Shown: positions 45,649-55,071 of the stretch, piece by piece
Layout: every line of letters begins with the position of its first letter
How positions within the stretch are numbered: the first letter of the stretch is position 1
From: Sphingobacterium sp. SGG-5
Lineage (GTDB): Bacteria > Bacteroidota > Bacteroidia > Sphingobacteriales > Sphingobacteriaceae
Assembly: GCF_011043525.1 (NCBI RefSeq)
Contig: NZ_JAAKGO010000010.1
Coordinates: 1 to 64,000 of the forward strand
Reading direction: 5' to 3'
Length of the DNA stretch: 64,000 bases
Notes under the pieces: model-generated
Databases searched by the model: none
Told to the model about the DNA's origin: nothing
Seen by the model: the letters and a program-made list of their open reading frames with translations, nothing else
Translations under genes and position numbers: made by a program

Positions 45649-45924
45649 TTAAAGAACAGCGTAAATATCAGACTCACGCATAATTAAATATTCTTTACCC
45701 TCATAGGTGATTTCCGTACCTGCGTATTTGCCGTACAATACTTTGTCGCCTACTTGTACAGTAAGGGGCTCTTCAGGCTTTCCGGTGCCCACTGCCACAA
45801 CAACACCTTGCGAAGGTTTTTCTTTTGCCGTATCTGGAATATAGATACCTGATGCCGTTTTTTCTTCTGCGGGAGCGGCTTCTACAACCACTCTGTCTCC
45901 GATAGGTTTAATACTTAATGCCAT
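45649..45924 (-). CDS. groES: Co-chaperonin GroES
   Basis: This 91-residue co-chaperonin closes the GroEL cavity. The family pattern is clear: [19 protein letters not shown], a mobile loop with SGIYIPDTA, and [17 protein letters not shown]. It is the first gene of groESL. No CIRCE element (TTAGCACTC-N9-GAGTGCTAA) was seen upstream, only two similar blocks containing GGCAT and GCTGA. Confidence 0.97.
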   Translation of the reverse strand: MALSIKPIGDRVVVEAAPAEEKTASGIYIPDTAKEKPSQGVVVAVGTGKPEEPLTVQVGDKVLYGKYAGTEITYEGKEYLIMRESDIYAVL

Positions 45925-45970
45925 AATTATGTCTTGTTTATATGTTTTAATTAAATATGCAATACTCTTA

Positions 45971-46044
45971 TCAGCAACTATGCCAAATTATAATCCCTCT
46001 TTTTTCTTGCCAATTTTTCATTTTTTTCAGCAAACAATGCCAAA
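45971..46044 (-). promoter_or_regulatory. Duplicated 17-18 nt block upstream of groES
   Basis: On the minus strand, TTTGGCATAGTTGCTGA (45971-45987) and TTTGGCATTGTTTGCTGA (46027-46044) are nearly the same and lie about 56 bp apart. They could be heat-shock regulator sites or promoter parts. The spacing does not fit a sigma-54 promoter (GG-N10-GC). Confidence 0.4.
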
Positions 46045-46080
46045 AAATCACATTCTCATCGTGTCAGGATGACAGTCAAC

Positions 46081-46115
46081 AAAAAAGTCCTACAAAGCTT
46101 TTGCTCGCAGGACTT
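46081..46115 (-). terminator. Intrinsic terminator after secG
   Basis: On the minus strand AAGTCCT and AGGACTT pair around a 17-nt loop, followed by TTTT. It lies about 20 bp after the secG stop codon. Confidence 0.7.
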
Positions 46116-46135
46116 CTCTAATTTTTGCACTATCC

Positions 46136-46486
46136 TTAGTTAGATGAATCGGGTGCGGCTGCTGCCGGTTGCTGCCCTTCCGCAGGAGCCAGATTATTTA
46201 AGTTCAAAGGCGATGACTGTGCCGGAGCTTCCACTTGGTCAGACAGCCCACCTCGGTTACCTGACGATGGTCCCAAGAGATTGATCGCTAAGCTAAATAC
46301 CATTAGTGCGATAACCAATGTCCAGGTCCCCTTTTCGAGGAAATCACCTGTACGTTTTACACCCATCAAATTACTTCCTCCGGCAAATCCCGATGACAAC
46401 CCTCCACCTTTAGGATTCTGAATTAATACAAAAAACCCTAAAATTGCACTTGTTATAATAATCAGGATAATCAATAATGTAGTCAT
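46136..46486 (-). CDS. secG: Preprotein translocase subunit SecG
   Basis: This 116-residue membrane protein has two helices (about 3-22 and 53-72) separated by the conserved cytoplasmic loop QNPKGGGLSSGFAGG and NLMG, with a Pro/Ala/Gln-rich tail. SecG assists SecYE in export. It is the last gene of the sigma-54 activator-lptE-TPR-secG cluster. Confidence 0.93.
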   Translation of the reverse strand: MTTLLIILIIITSAILGFFVLIQNPKGGGLSSGFAGGSNLMGVKRTGDFLEKGTWTLVIALMVFSLAINLLGPSSGNRGGLSDQVEAPAQSSPLNLNNLAPAEGQQPAAAAPDSSN

Positions 46487-46503
46487 TTCTTTATGCTATT
46501 ATA

Positions 46504-47487
46504 CTATAAATTTCGTTCTAATTCTTGAATTCGGGCCGCAAAATACGATTTTTTTTCTGGATATTTCAAAATTAATTTTTTGAAGACCTCTATACCTTTT
46601 AAATACAATCCCTGGTCGACATAAATATTAGCCAACGTCTCCGTAACCAACATATAATTGTCCTCCGCACTACGACGGGCCATATTTTCCGTGTTCAACT
46701 GCTCCGGCGACGGCGGGTGAATAACAGGCTCTTCCCGAATAAATTTGTCAATGATCTCATTGCCTTTTTGGGGCTCAGTTATTTCCTCCGATTGCTTCTT
46801 TGCCGCGTCACTCAACTTCAATTCCGGATCTTGAAAACGAATGATATTCTCTTTGATCTGTTGATCTAAAATCGCCTCATCCAGTTTCTGTGGGTCGAAC
46901 TGTCCTTTTTGCGGTTGGGGTAATACCGGTGTGGCAAAAGGTTGATAGGTATCGGCATGCTCCAAGCGGGTCTTATGCAACCACCACCTAAAGCTATAAG
47001 GCATCAACTCATCGTTATACAGACTTATATTCTCTTCATCTACCAATGCATCGCCACCTTCGCTATCGGCCTCGATAGAAGCCTCTTCTAAGGTCTCTTT
47101 CTCTTTTTGTTCAAAAACGAAGTAATCACCCATACTTCCCTCATAAGCGAGCTTTTCTATTTCGTCATCCGCTACAGGTGCTTCCGTCTCTTTTTGGAGC
47201 TCTTCGAAAGGTACATAGTCCTCAGATACCGTCTCCAATTCCTCGATGTGTTCTACAGGCGTATGCGCATACTGCCACAGCCAACCTGCATCAGGTGCAT
47301 AGAGTAAAGTGCTTTCCAGACCGGCATACTCTTGTGTTAAAAGCATTTTTTTACGGAGTAAAGCGTAACGTAAAGGCTGTGAATAGGGATACTTATCGAT
47401 CAATCGCAGGAGTTGCATATCATCTACCTCCAGCGGATTGGCGACGGCTTTATAATATAGTTGATATTCCTGCATCTGTGTATCCAT
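46504..47487 (-). CDS. Conserved hypothetical TPR-like protein
   Basis: This 327-residue acidic soluble protein has no signal peptide. Residues 25-75 are helical (LLRLIDKYPYSQPLRYALLR), the middle is highly acidic and probably disordered, and the C-terminus (about 285-325) looks like one or two TPR units (NIYVDQGLYLKGIEVFKKLI, KYPEKKSYFAARI). It lies between lptE (6 bp) and secG (17 bp), so a role linked to envelope assembly or export is inferred from position only. Confidence 0.7.
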   Translation of the reverse strand: MDTQMQEYQLYYKAVANPLEVDDMQLLRLIDKYPYSQPLRYALLRKKMLLTQEYAGLESTLLYAPDAGWLWQYAHTPVEHIEELETVSEDYVPFEELQKETEAPVADDEIEKLAYEGSMGDYFVFEQKEKETLEEASIEADSEGGDALVDEENISLYNDELMPYSFRWWLHKTRLEHADTYQPFATPVLPQPQKGQFDPQKLDEAILDQQIKENIIRFQDPELKLSDAAKKQSEEITEPQKGNEIIDKFIREEPVIHPPSPEQLNTENMARRSAEDNYMLVTETLANIYVDQGLYLKGIEVFKKLILKYPEKKSYFAARIQELERNL

Positions 47488-47493
47488 ACTTCT

Positions 47494-48033
47494 CTACCAG
47501 TTTGCAAATGCCCTATTATAAACATCTTCCGTCAGCATCTTGATGAGGTCTTGGTTCAACGCCGCCTCATAAGAAGTGACATCACTCCCCGGAAACTCTT
47601 TAAACTGTGTGAAAGTTTCCTCGAAATTGCTTTCCCCTGTCTCATCCAGCCGATTGGTGTATTTTACCTTTACCGTTATGGTCAGCCGGCTATTTGCAGC
47701 ACGGTCTATTCCTCCTGCTTGAACGGATGCAGGTGTGATCGAGTAATTTGTTATCGTTCCTTCAAAAATAGCATCCCCATCGCTATTTACCTGACTCAAG
47801 CTGGATTGCGTACGGATACGTTCTTTCAGTCCTTCCGTAAAATCCTGGCTCAATGTCGTATATACCATGGGTGCAATATTCTCGAAGAACAGCACCGTAT
47901 ATGTCTTCATGTCTTTGGGAATCGATCCGCCGGTAAAACTATATTTCACCCCACAGCCATGTACAATTCCCGATAGCATAAGGGCCAGCAGTACACCTAA
48001 TTTTATAGCATTATTGTGCGTAGGACCCATCAT
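47494..48033 (-). CDS. lptE: LPS-assembly lipoprotein LptE-like
   Basis: This 179-residue lipoprotein has the lipobox GIVHGC and YSFTGGSIP, then a fold typical of the LptE family in Bacteroidota (MKTYTVLFFENIAP, FTEGLKERI, GDAIFEGTITNYSITP). LptE plugs the LptD barrel and helps place LPS in the outer membrane. It begins at the base after the sigma-54 activator's stop codon, and the next gene follows after 6 bp. Confidence 0.85.
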   Translation of the reverse strand: MMGPTHNNAIKLGVLLALMLSGIVHGCGVKYSFTGGSIPKDMKTYTVLFFENIAPMVYTTLSQDFTEGLKERIRTQSSLSQVNSDGDAIFEGTITNYSITPASVQAGGIDRAANSRLTITVKVKYTNRLDETGESNFEETFTQFKEFPGSDVTSYEAALNQDLIKMLTEDVYNRAFANW

Positions 48034-49296
48034 CTATTCTAAATTCAAGTCTTTAATTTTTCTATATAAAGTCCGCTCCGAAATGCCCAGTTCGAGCGCC
48101 GCAGCTTTCCGCTTGCCCCTATGTTTCTTCAACGCTTTCTTAATCAAATCCGATTCCTTCTCCACCAAGGACAACGACTCTTCCACCTCTTCAGCCTCCT
48201 GTGTATCTAAAGGCATATAATTATTGCCCCCTTCACGGGCGGGGCTATGTATCGTAATCGTAGGAGAGGTGTTATTATCCTCCTGATACAACTGTGGTGT
48301 AGCCGGTTGAACTTCTCGGTAGAGCTGGTTGATATAAGGCGTATGTTGGTCAAAATTATCGCCATCCGCACCATGCTGTAAAAGTTCCACTACAAGCTTT
48401 TTCAGATCCACCATATCTTTCTTCATATCAAAAAGCACCTTGTACAAGATATCCCTTTCTGAAAAATCCTCCTTCCCTTGATCCTTCACAGATACCGGCA
48501 AGGTGTTCATGGTATGTTCTGCCGGCAGGTATTTATGGAGTATTCCGGCATCCACAACACGTTCCTTTTCCAAAACAGCAATCTGTTCTGCAATATTCTT
48601 TAGCTGACGGACATTCCCCGGCCAGCTATAATTTGCCAGCAACTGTTGTGCATCCGGTGTCAGCTGAACACTTGGCGAGCGATACTTATCCGAAAAATCA
48701 GCAATAAACTTCCGAAACAGCAAGTAGATATCTTCCTTACGCTCCCGCAAGGAAGGAATACGTAAGGGCACCGTATTCAAACGATAATACAAATCCTCTC
48801 GGAACTTCCCCTTTTTTACCGCCTCATAGACATCGACATTTGTCGCGGCCACAATACGTACATTCGTTTTCTGAACTTTAGAAGATCCAACACGTATATA
48901 TTCCCCTGATTCCAATACCCGAAGGAGCCGGGCCTGTGTACTCAGCGGCAACTCACCGACTTCGTCCAAGAATATAGTACCGCCATCGACGACCTCAAAA
49001 TATCCTTTACGCGCCTCATGTGCTCCGGTGAATGAGCCTTTCTCATGCCCAAAAAGTTCCGAATCAATCGTTCCTTCCGGGATAGCCCCACAGTTGACCG
49101 CGATAAAGGGATTGTGTTTACGAACACTCAACTGATGGATAATATGAGAAAAGACTTCCTTTCCTGCCCCACTTTCACCCTGAATAAGCACAGAAATATC
49201 CGTTGGCGCAACCTGTCTCGCGATATCAATAGCACGATTGAGCAAAGGCGAATTACCGATAATCCCAAATCTATTCTTTATATCCTGATTGTCCAT
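48034..49296 (-). CDS. Sigma-54-dependent transcriptional activator lacking a receiver domain
   Basis: This 420-residue protein starts directly with the AAA+ domain: Walker A GESGAGKE (40-47), the sigma-54-contact loop GSFTGA (87-92), FLDEVGEL (Walker B) and the sensor regions. It ends with a Fis-type helix-turn-helix (RKAAALELGISERTLYRKI). No N-terminal receiver or sensory domain is present, so control must come from expression level or partner proteins. It heads the lptE-TPR-secG cluster and follows miaB by 57 bp. Confidence 0.9.
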   Translation of the reverse strand: MDNQDIKNRFGIIGNSPLLNRAIDIARQVAPTDISVLIQGESGAGKEVFSHIIHQLSVRKHNPFIAVNCGAIPEGTIDSELFGHEKGSFTGAHEARKGYFEVVDGGTIFLDEVGELPLSTQARLLRVLESGEYIRVGSSKVQKTNVRIVAATNVDVYEAVKKGKFREDLYYRLNTVPLRIPSLRERKEDIYLLFRKFIADFSDKYRSPSVQLTPDAQQLLANYSWPGNVRQLKNIAEQIAVLEKERVVDAGILHKYLPAEHTMNTLPVSVKDQGKEDFSERDILYKVLFDMKKDMVDLKKLVVELLQHGADGDNFDQHTPYINQLYREVQPATPQLYQEDNNTSPTITIHSPAREGGNNYMPLDTQEAEEVEESLSLVEKESDLIKKALKKHRGKRKAAALELGISERTLYRKIKDLNLE

Positions 49297-49353
49297 TCTC
49301 TATTCTCGTATGGAGTATTGCGTAGTGGGTATTGCGACTATCGTATCGCTATA

Positions 49354-50787
49354 CTAATCAATGATTCTTCCTATTAATGTTGCCGAAGTACAGCTTTCTC
49401 CCAAAACATGGACATACTGCCCCACTTTATACCGCGGATCTACCGGAAAGACCACCATCGTGTTTTGGTCATTTCGGCCACAGTAATCCTGATCCGAACG
49501 TTTCGAGAATCCTTCGATCAATACCTTATGTGTTTTACCCACAAAATTCTGCACACGGTACAAGCTATGTTCCTGCTGCTTGTTGACCACCTCAGTCAAC
49601 CTTCTTTTCTTCACCTCTTCCGGTACATCATCTTCGTAGCGCTTTGCCGCCAACGTTCCTGGACGTTCAGAGTAGGCAAACATATACGCAAAATCATATT
49701 TCACATAATCCATCATGGACAGTGTCTCCTGATGCTCGTCTTCCGTCTCCGTACAGAAGCCGGTAATGACATCGGTAGAGATACCACATTCCGGAATAAT
49801 CCGACGGATAGCGTCTACACGGTCGATGTACCATTCCCGATCATAGGTTCTGTTCATCAGTTCCAATACACGGGAATTGCCCGACTGCACCGGCAAATGA
49901 ATGTATTTGCAGATATTTTCATAGCGGGCCATAGTATATAACACCTCATCGGTGATATCTTTCGGATGAGATGTCGAAAAACGCACCCGCAGTTCCGGGC
50001 TTACATCTGCTACCAAGGCCAGCAGATTTGCAAAATTGACCGTCGCCGAAGTTTCTTTTCCTTCCTCCACCACAGGGGTATATTTATACGAATCGACATT
50101 TTGCCCCAATAGGGTGACTTCTCGATATCCTGCGTGAAACAAGTAGGTAGCCTCTTTCACAATAGACTGTGGATCCCGGCTACGCTCACGACCTCTGGTA
50201 AACGGCACGACGCAGAACGAGCACATATTGTCACAACCTCTCATAATAGAGATAAATGCCGATACGCCGTTTGAGTTAAGCCGAACCGGACTGATATCCG
50301 CGTATGTTTCCTCACGTGACAACAATACATTCACGGCCTTACTGCCATCGTCGACTTTATCGATTAAGTTGGGGAGGTCACGATAGGCATCGGGGCCTAC
50401 CACCACATCGACCAATTTCTCTTCTTCTAAAAATTTGGACTTCAACCGCTCCGCCATACACCCTAATACGCCCACGATCATACCCGGGTTTTTCGCTTTT
50501 GCCGACTCAAACTCTTTCAAGCGGTTGCGAACACGTTGCTCCGCATTTTCACGAATGGAACAGGTGTTGATAAATACCACATCAGCTTCCTTATAATCCT
50601 TGGTGGTTTCAAATCCCTGATCTGTCAATATAGATGCAACAATCTCACTATCTGAGAAATTCATCTGACAGCCATAGCTTTCTATATATAGCTTCCTACC
50701 ATTGGATTTCCCTGTAGCCACCATCTCCAATGCTTCTCCCTGACGAGATTCATCATGGGTTTTCGTAGTATGTGTTAATTCTAACAT
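49354..50787 (-). CDS. miaB: tRNA-2-methylthio-N6-dimethylallyladenosine synthase MiaB
   Basis: This radical-SAM methylthiotransferase modifies A37 of tRNAs reading UNN codons. The N-terminal cluster cysteines are in [17 protein letters not shown] and LGCMAERL; the radical-SAM motif is CDNMCSFC; the C-terminal TRAM domain ends the protein (about 477 residues). I chose ATG 50787: the longer frame begins with TTG at 50808, inside the -7 box. Its stop region overlaps a short dispersed repeat. Confidence 0.95.
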   Translation of the reverse strand: MLELTHTTKTHDESRQGEALEMVATGKSNGRKLYIESYGCQMNFSDSEIVASILTDQGFETTKDYKEADVVFINTCSIRENAEQRVRNRLKEFESAKAKNPGMIVGVLGCMAERLKSKFLEEEKLVDVVVGPDAYRDLPNLIDKVDDGSKAVNVLLSREETYADISPVRLNSNGVSAFISIMRGCDNMCSFCVVPFTRGRERSRDPQSIVKEATYLFHAGYREVTLLGQNVDSYKYTPVVEEGKETSATVNFANLLALVADVSPELRVRFSTSHPKDITDEVLYTMARYENICKYIHLPVQSGNSRVLELMNRTYDREWYIDRVDAIRRIIPECGISTDVITGFCTETEDEHQETLSMMDYVKYDFAYMFAYSERPGTLAAKRYEDDVPEEVKKRRLTEVVNKQQEHSLYRVQNFVGKTHKVLIEGFSKRSDQDYCGRNDQNTMVVFPVDPRYKVGQYVHVLGESCTSATLIGRIID

Positions 50788-50805
50788 AGCGAATTTTAAA
50801 GAAGA

Positions 50806-50813
50806 CAAAGTTA
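50806..50813 (-). promoter_or_regulatory. Promoter -7 box of miaB
   Basis: The minus strand reads TAACTTTG (TAnnTTTG), 18 nt before the ATG at 50787. Confidence 0.6.
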
Positions 50814-50895
50814 AAAATAAAAAGTGACTTTCGATGCCAGTTTGGCAGAGGTGACCAAATTTTAACAGTTACCTGATAGGTTACATGAATGGGGA

Positions 50896-51086
50896 TATTA
50901 GATTTGAGATGTTAGATTTGAGAAAAGAAAAGCAATATCCGTACAATTAAAATGAAATGCTGCCTCAAAACTTTTGGCAATAGCAGTGGGAGGCACTGTC
51001 CATACAGTCAAAAGTTTTAAGCAGCGAGTTTTTTGCCTATCTTTTTTGCGGAAAAAAAGTAGGAGCCCTATCGCGGCTTGAGCGAT
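50896..51086 (-). repeat. Dispersed palindromic repeat R1, copy 3 (inverted)
   Basis: Read on the minus strand it has the same order as the copy at 11035: outer stem (CGCTCAAGCCGCGATAGGGC), A/T hairpin (ACTTTTTTTCCGCAAAAAAG), then the self-complementary core from CTCGCTGCTTAAAACTTTTG to CAAAAGTTTTGAGGCAGC with the same inner AGTGCCTCCCACT. It fills most of the 414-bp gap between the OmpA gene and miaB. Confidence 0.8.
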
Positions 51087-51150
51087 AAAAAGCAGAAAAA
51101 CAAGTAATTAGTGGTGATAGGATTCCATGGGTACACTTTATAAACAAAAA

Positions 51151-51172
51151 GGCTACCCGAATATGGATAGCC
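51151..51172 (-). terminator. Intrinsic terminator after the OmpA gene
   Basis: On the minus strand GGCTATCC and GGGTAGCC pair around ATATTC and are followed by TTTTTG. It lies about 30 bp after the OmpA stop codon. Confidence 0.7.
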
Positions 51173-51201
51173 TCTTTGATTTCTCATTATTATCTTGCGG
51201 C

Positions 51202-51897
51202 TTACTGACCGACTTCTCTTTTCGCTTCTTCTTGCATTTTCTTGCTCGCTACGATGACGATCTCTACACGACGGTTTTCTGCACGTCCTGCATCTGTTTC
51301 GTTCGACGCAATAGGTTCCGAGTAATTCTTACCTTCTGTTCTTATACGGCTACCGGAGAGCCCTTGAGCAACAGCATAATCTCTTACCGACTTTGCACGT
51401 GCTTCCGAAACTTTCTGGTTTGCTGCCAACGTACCGATATTATCGGTATGGCCCAGCACTAAAATTTCAGTATCCGGCTCCTTGTTCAACGTTGCCACCA
51501 ATTTAGAAACATTATCTTTTGCATTGGCTTTCAAAGCCGAACTGTTGAAATCGAATAAAATACCTGAATCAAACTTCACCAATATACCTTCACCCACCTG
51601 TTCAACTTCGGCTCCAGCTACTGTATTTTCAATCTCTTTCGCTTGCTTGTCCATTTTCTTACCGATCAGTGTACCTGCTGCACCACCAATAACGGCACCT
51701 GCAATAGCACCTACGGCTGTATTACCGGCTTTGCTACCGATCAATGCGCCTAATCCAGCTCCGGCGGCTGTACCGATGACAGCACCTTTTGTTGTGTTGC
51801 TTGTATTTTGTACCGCAGTACAACTTCCCAATAACATCGCTGATGTAGCCAACGAGAGACCATATACAGCCAGTCTTTTATTCATTTTCATATGCAT
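51202..51897 (-). CDS. OmpA-family lipoprotein with glycine-zipper domain
   Basis: This 231-residue lipoprotein has lipobox LLGSC, a glycine-zipper segment (GAVIGTAAGAGLGALIGSKA and repeats, about 37-80) and a C-terminal OmpA peptidoglycan-binding domain (LGHTDNIG, NQKVSEARAKSVRDY, NRRVEIVI). It tethers the outer membrane to peptidoglycan. Three nearby in-frame ATGs exist (51897, 51891, 51885). Confidence 0.92.
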   Translation of the reverse strand: MHMKMNKRLAVYGLSLATSAMLLGSCTAVQNTSNTTKGAVIGTAAGAGLGALIGSKAGNTAVGAIAGAVIGGAAGTLIGKKMDKQAKEIENTVAGAEVEQVGEGILVKFDSGILFDFNSSALKANAKDNVSKLVATLNKEPDTEILVLGHTDNIGTLAANQKVSEARAKSVRDYAVAQGLSGSRIRTEGKNYSEPIASNETDAGRAENRRVEIVIVASKKMQEEAKREVGQ

Positions 51898-51937
51898 TAA
51901 ATTTTATATTCTTTAATTGTTGTTATTAGATGATTAT

Positions 51938-51945
51938 CAAAGCTA
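51938..51945 (-). promoter_or_regulatory. Promoter -7 box of the OmpA gene
   Basis: The minus strand reads TAGCTTTG, with a TTG 20 nt upstream as a -33 candidate. It gives a leader of about 35 nt. Confidence 0.6.
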
Positions 51946-51997
51946 ATGCCAAAATTAGACAAAAACAATATACTGTATCTTAAAAGTAAGGTATTTT

Positions 51998-52753
51998 TTA
52001 TTTATTTTGTAGCGGAATTTCTAATTTAGGCAGTTTTTGCGGGGCCGGACGTCCCTGTTCGTCCCATGATTTAAGCGAACGATCAATATAGGCCAGCAAA
52101 TCATATTGCCCCCACCGCTCGACCTGACCAAATGAAGGCCGATAAAGATCCATAAAATTTTGCAGTTCTTCCCCTTTCAGACCTGTAGCTTGGGACACCG
52201 CTGCTTTTGAAAAAATGCGGTCAACAGCCATTTCTTCCACCTCACGGTCCATAAATTTTTCAAACCGCTTCATATTTTTGGCTTCGCGGCCAAATAAGTT
52301 ATATAATGCCGTCGCGGGACTGTTCAGATACGTACCTACCCTATTTTTCCCACCATTATATATACCCTTTTTTTCGTAATCCTTTAAGATATCTTCCATT
52401 TGCTGCTCTCTCGTGCGGCGCGAAACGACAACTGTCTCAATCTGCAGACCCGCCTGCATTTCCAGCAAAACATCTTCCGTCGTATACAGGATGGTCTTTA
52501 ACGGTCCATAACCGGTTTTGGAAACCGATAGGCTGTCGCCAATAGTTGCTTCTATATAGAATACACCATAGACATTCGTCCGTGTGGACTTATTCGTCCG
52601 CAGGTTGATGACATTGACATCGCCCAAGCGTGTACCCGTACCCTTCTCCATCACAAGACCGGAAATAGTCGGTAGTTGCTGCGCCTGTAAGGAGGGCAGC
52701 AATATTACTACACCCAACACGCATCCTATTATCTTTATTAGAAATTTACTCAT
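51998..52753 (-). CDS. Secreted protein with carboxypeptidase-regulatory-like domain
   Basis: This 251-residue protein has a signal peptide (ending LQAQ) and a CarboxypepD_reg-like beta-sandwich (about 28-100, TISGLVMEKGTGTRLGDVNV), followed by a helical C-terminal part (about 110-240, QQMEDILKDYEKKG, ELQNFMDLYRPSFGQ) conserved, as I recall, in Bacteroidota proteins of unknown function. Periplasmic location inferred. Confidence 0.7.
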   Translation of the reverse strand: MSKFLIKIIGCVLGVVILLPSLQAQQLPTISGLVMEKGTGTRLGDVNVINLRTNKSTRTNVYGVFYIEATIGDSLSVSKTGYGPLKTILYTTEDVLLEMQAGLQIETVVVSRRTREQQMEDILKDYEKKGIYNGGKNRVGTYLNSPATALYNLFGREAKNMKRFEKFMDREVEEMAVDRIFSKAAVSQATGLKGEELQNFMDLYRPSFGQVERWGQYDLLAYIDRSLKSWDEQGRPAPQKLPKLEIPLQNK

Positions 52754-52816
52754 TCTGCACGAATGTAAACAAATATTGGACTACTCGAATGTTAAAAAGT
52801 TTTAAAGATGACGTGT

Positions 52817-53218
52817 TTATTTATATGGATAATAGACAAAATTGGCTCCTTCGGGAACGACAACAAATAGGCACATAAATTCATTAGCCGTTTTATATTG
52901 TTTCTCAAAATGTTTCCTTTTCGCGTCGTTGATTACACCTTTTTCTATAAATTCCTCCAAGGAACTCGCATGGATAGACCAGTTTGTGCCTAATTCCTCT
53001 TTTACCAATATAGGTTCACCGAGGCTCACCTCATGCTGATGTGCAATAAAAATCGGATAAAGCGTATAGCCTTCCGCAATCATTTCGGAAGCCACCTCTC
53101 GAATAGATTCATTATAGAAATCCAAATCCGTTTTTAAACTGGTCAGAGGACTTGGTGTCGAGGGCTTTTGCCCATCTCCATCGGAGGATGCTCGATTGAA
53201 CAGGTCTTGAAAATCCAT
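52817..53218 (-). CDS. Conserved hypothetical protein (133 residues)
   Basis: This small soluble protein has a low-complexity Ser/Pro N-terminus and a folded C-terminal part (ASEMIAEGYTLYPIFIAHQH, SLEEFIEKGVINDAKRKHFE). It starts 5 bp after rlmD, so it is likely co-transcribed. I do not recognise the family. Confidence 0.65.
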   Translation of the reverse strand: MDFQDLFNRASSDGDGQKPSTPSPLTSLKTDLDFYNESIREVASEMIAEGYTLYPIFIAHQHEVSLGEPILVKEELGTNWSIHASSLEEFIEKGVINDAKRKHFEKQYKTANEFMCLFVVVPEGANFVYYPYK

Positions 53219-53223
53219 GTAGT

Positions 53224-54633
53224 TTAAGGCTTAAGCGTAAATAATACGACATTTTCGACATGCTGGGTGTGCGGGAACATATCGACTGGCTTGATACGGC
53301 TGACCTCATATTTTTCAGACAACAGCTGTATATCCCGAGCTTGTGTCGCCGCATTGCAGGATACATAGACAATTTTGGGCGCTTCCATCTCCAAAATGCG
53401 GGTAACCACCTGCGGGTGCATTCCCGCGCGCGGCGGATCGGTAATCACGACCTCGGGCTTCCCGTGCTCCGCAACAAACTCCGCCGTCAGCACATCCTTC
53501 ATATCCCCCGCATAAAATTTTGTATTGGTGATATTATTAATTGCGGAATTGACCTTCGCATCTTCTATGGCTGAAGGTACGTATTCTATCCCGATGACCT
53601 CCCGAGCTGTCTTTGCCACAAAGTTAGCAATCGTTCCCGCCCCTGTATAGAGGTCATACACCAACTCATCTCCTTTCAGCCCGGCAAACTCCCGGGTAAT
53701 TTTATACAATTCATAGGCTTGTGCCGAATTTGTCTGATAAAAAGATTTTGGACCTACTTTAAATTTTAAGCCCTCCATCTCTTCATAGATAAAGTCACGG
53801 CCATTGTAGACGTGTATATCCTGATCGAAAATCGTGTCGTTACGTTTTTGGTTGACGATATACAACAGCGATGTCAAATCCGGAAATTGCTTATCGATAT
53901 AACTCATCAACAGATCTACCTGCCCTTCTTCGGGATATGCGAATACCACGATGACCATAACCTCACCTGTAGAGGATGTACGTATAATGAGATTGCGTAA
54001 GGCCCCCGCATGCTCCCTTAAATCGTAAAACGAAATACCTTGCGCAATCGCAAAGTTTCTGACCTGATTTCGGAGATCGTTCGATGGGTCCTGTTGCAGA
54101 AAACAATGGTCAATATCCAGAATTTTATCAAACCGGCCCGGTACGTGAAAGCCCAGTGCGCTCATATGCTCGGGGGCAACTTCTTCGTCTTTGTCAGTCA
54201 GCCACCGCCTGTTGGAAAAAGTAAACTCCAATTTGTTGCGGTAATACGTCGTTTCAGCGGAAGGCAAGATTTCTTCCATATCGGAAGTATCCACTTTGCC
54301 GATACGTGTCAATACATTATCTACATACTGTTGCTTGAATTTCAATTGTGCTGCATAGGTCATATGTTGCCACTTACAGCCTCCACAAGTTCCAAAATGT
54401 GGACAAAAAGCATCCACGCGATAAGGTGATGCCTGTTGGATATCGACCACCCTTCCTTCGGCAAAGTTTTTCTTTTTCCTTTGCAGTTCGACATGGACAA
54501 CATCTCCCGGCACGGCTTTTTCGATAAACAGCACTAAATCTTCGTATCGTGCAACCCCCTTGCCTTCTTCTGCTATGTCGATAATCTGGATATCGTTCAG
54601 GAACTTTTTCTCTTGTGGTATTCTTCTGCCCAT
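53224..54633 (-). CDS. rlmD: 23S rRNA (uracil-C5)-methyltransferase RlmD
   Basis: This 469-residue TrmA/RumA-family enzyme has an N-terminal TRAM domain (about 10-65), an iron-sulfur cysteine set (CPHFGTCGGCKWQHM plus a later cysteine), the SAM-binding segment LVYDLYTGAGTIANF, ITDPPRAGMHP and the catalytic cysteine in YVSCNAATQARD. Product specificity (U1939) is inferred from family. Confidence 0.93.
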   Translation of the reverse strand: MGRRIPQEKKFLNDIQIIDIAEEGKGVARYEDLVLFIEKAVPGDVVHVELQRKKKNFAEGRVVDIQQASPYRVDAFCPHFGTCGGCKWQHMTYAAQLKFKQQYVDNVLTRIGKVDTSDMEEILPSAETTYYRNKLEFTFSNRRWLTDKDEEVAPEHMSALGFHVPGRFDKILDIDHCFLQQDPSNDLRNQVRNFAIAQGISFYDLREHAGALRNLIIRTSSTGEVMVIVVFAYPEEGQVDLLMSYIDKQFPDLTSLLYIVNQKRNDTIFDQDIHVYNGRDFIYEEMEGLKFKVGPKSFYQTNSAQAYELYKITREFAGLKGDELVYDLYTGAGTIANFVAKTAREVIGIEYVPSAIEDAKVNSAINNITNTKFYAGDMKDVLTAEFVAEHGKPEVVITDPPRAGMHPQVVTRILEMEAPKIVYVSCNAATQARDIQLLSEKYEVSRIKPVDMFPHTQHVENVVLFTLKP

Positions 54634-54640
54634 ATGTGGG

Positions 54641-54648
54641 CAAAAATA
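54641..54648 (-). promoter_or_regulatory. Promoter -7 box of rlmD, possible leaderless transcript
   Basis: The minus strand reads TATTTTTG (TAnnTTTG), with only 7 nt between it and the ATG at 54633. A start 5-7 nt downstream would give almost no leader. Confidence 0.5.
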
Positions 54649-54738
54649 CGGTTATTATTTGAAATTAGCTTTTACTTTTGTCTTGCCAAACCGAACGCAG
54701 CGAGCTCATGGATACCATTGAAAATAAACATTCATCCA

Positions 54739-54810
54739 TAAAGTAAACAAAAGCGTGTCGCTCGGACCTTTTGGCTGTATGGATAGTGCCTCTTCCTGCT
54801 ATTGCCAAAC
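54739..54810 (+). repeat. Repeat R1, partial copy 4
   Basis: CCTTTTGGCTGTATGGATAG and TGCCTCTTCCTGCTATTGCC match the inner core of the other copies, but the flanking palindrome arms have diverged. It is a decayed copy. Confidence 0.6.
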
Positions 54811-55071
54811 CGGAACAAAGTGGAGCTCAGCCAAGCTAAATCTCCACAGGCGACAATTTATATAAATGTACAGATCGTGCAAGCTTTAAAACCTCACATT
54901 TTCACAGAAAATATGTACGTACACAAGTCTGAACAAACCTTTTAGCCGCAGAGAACAAAGACCCTATTGTAACTCAAGCGCGGAAGCGGATATCAAGTGA
55001 TGGAACATATAATTTAAGACAGTGTAACGACATTGTTTGAACAGATATTAGACAGTGTTTATTCAGTTGTG

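Noticed and set aside
45971..46044. Sigma-54 promoters before groES (TTTGGCAT...GCTGA)
   Set aside because: The distance between GG and GC is 7-8 nt instead of the required 10, so the match fails.
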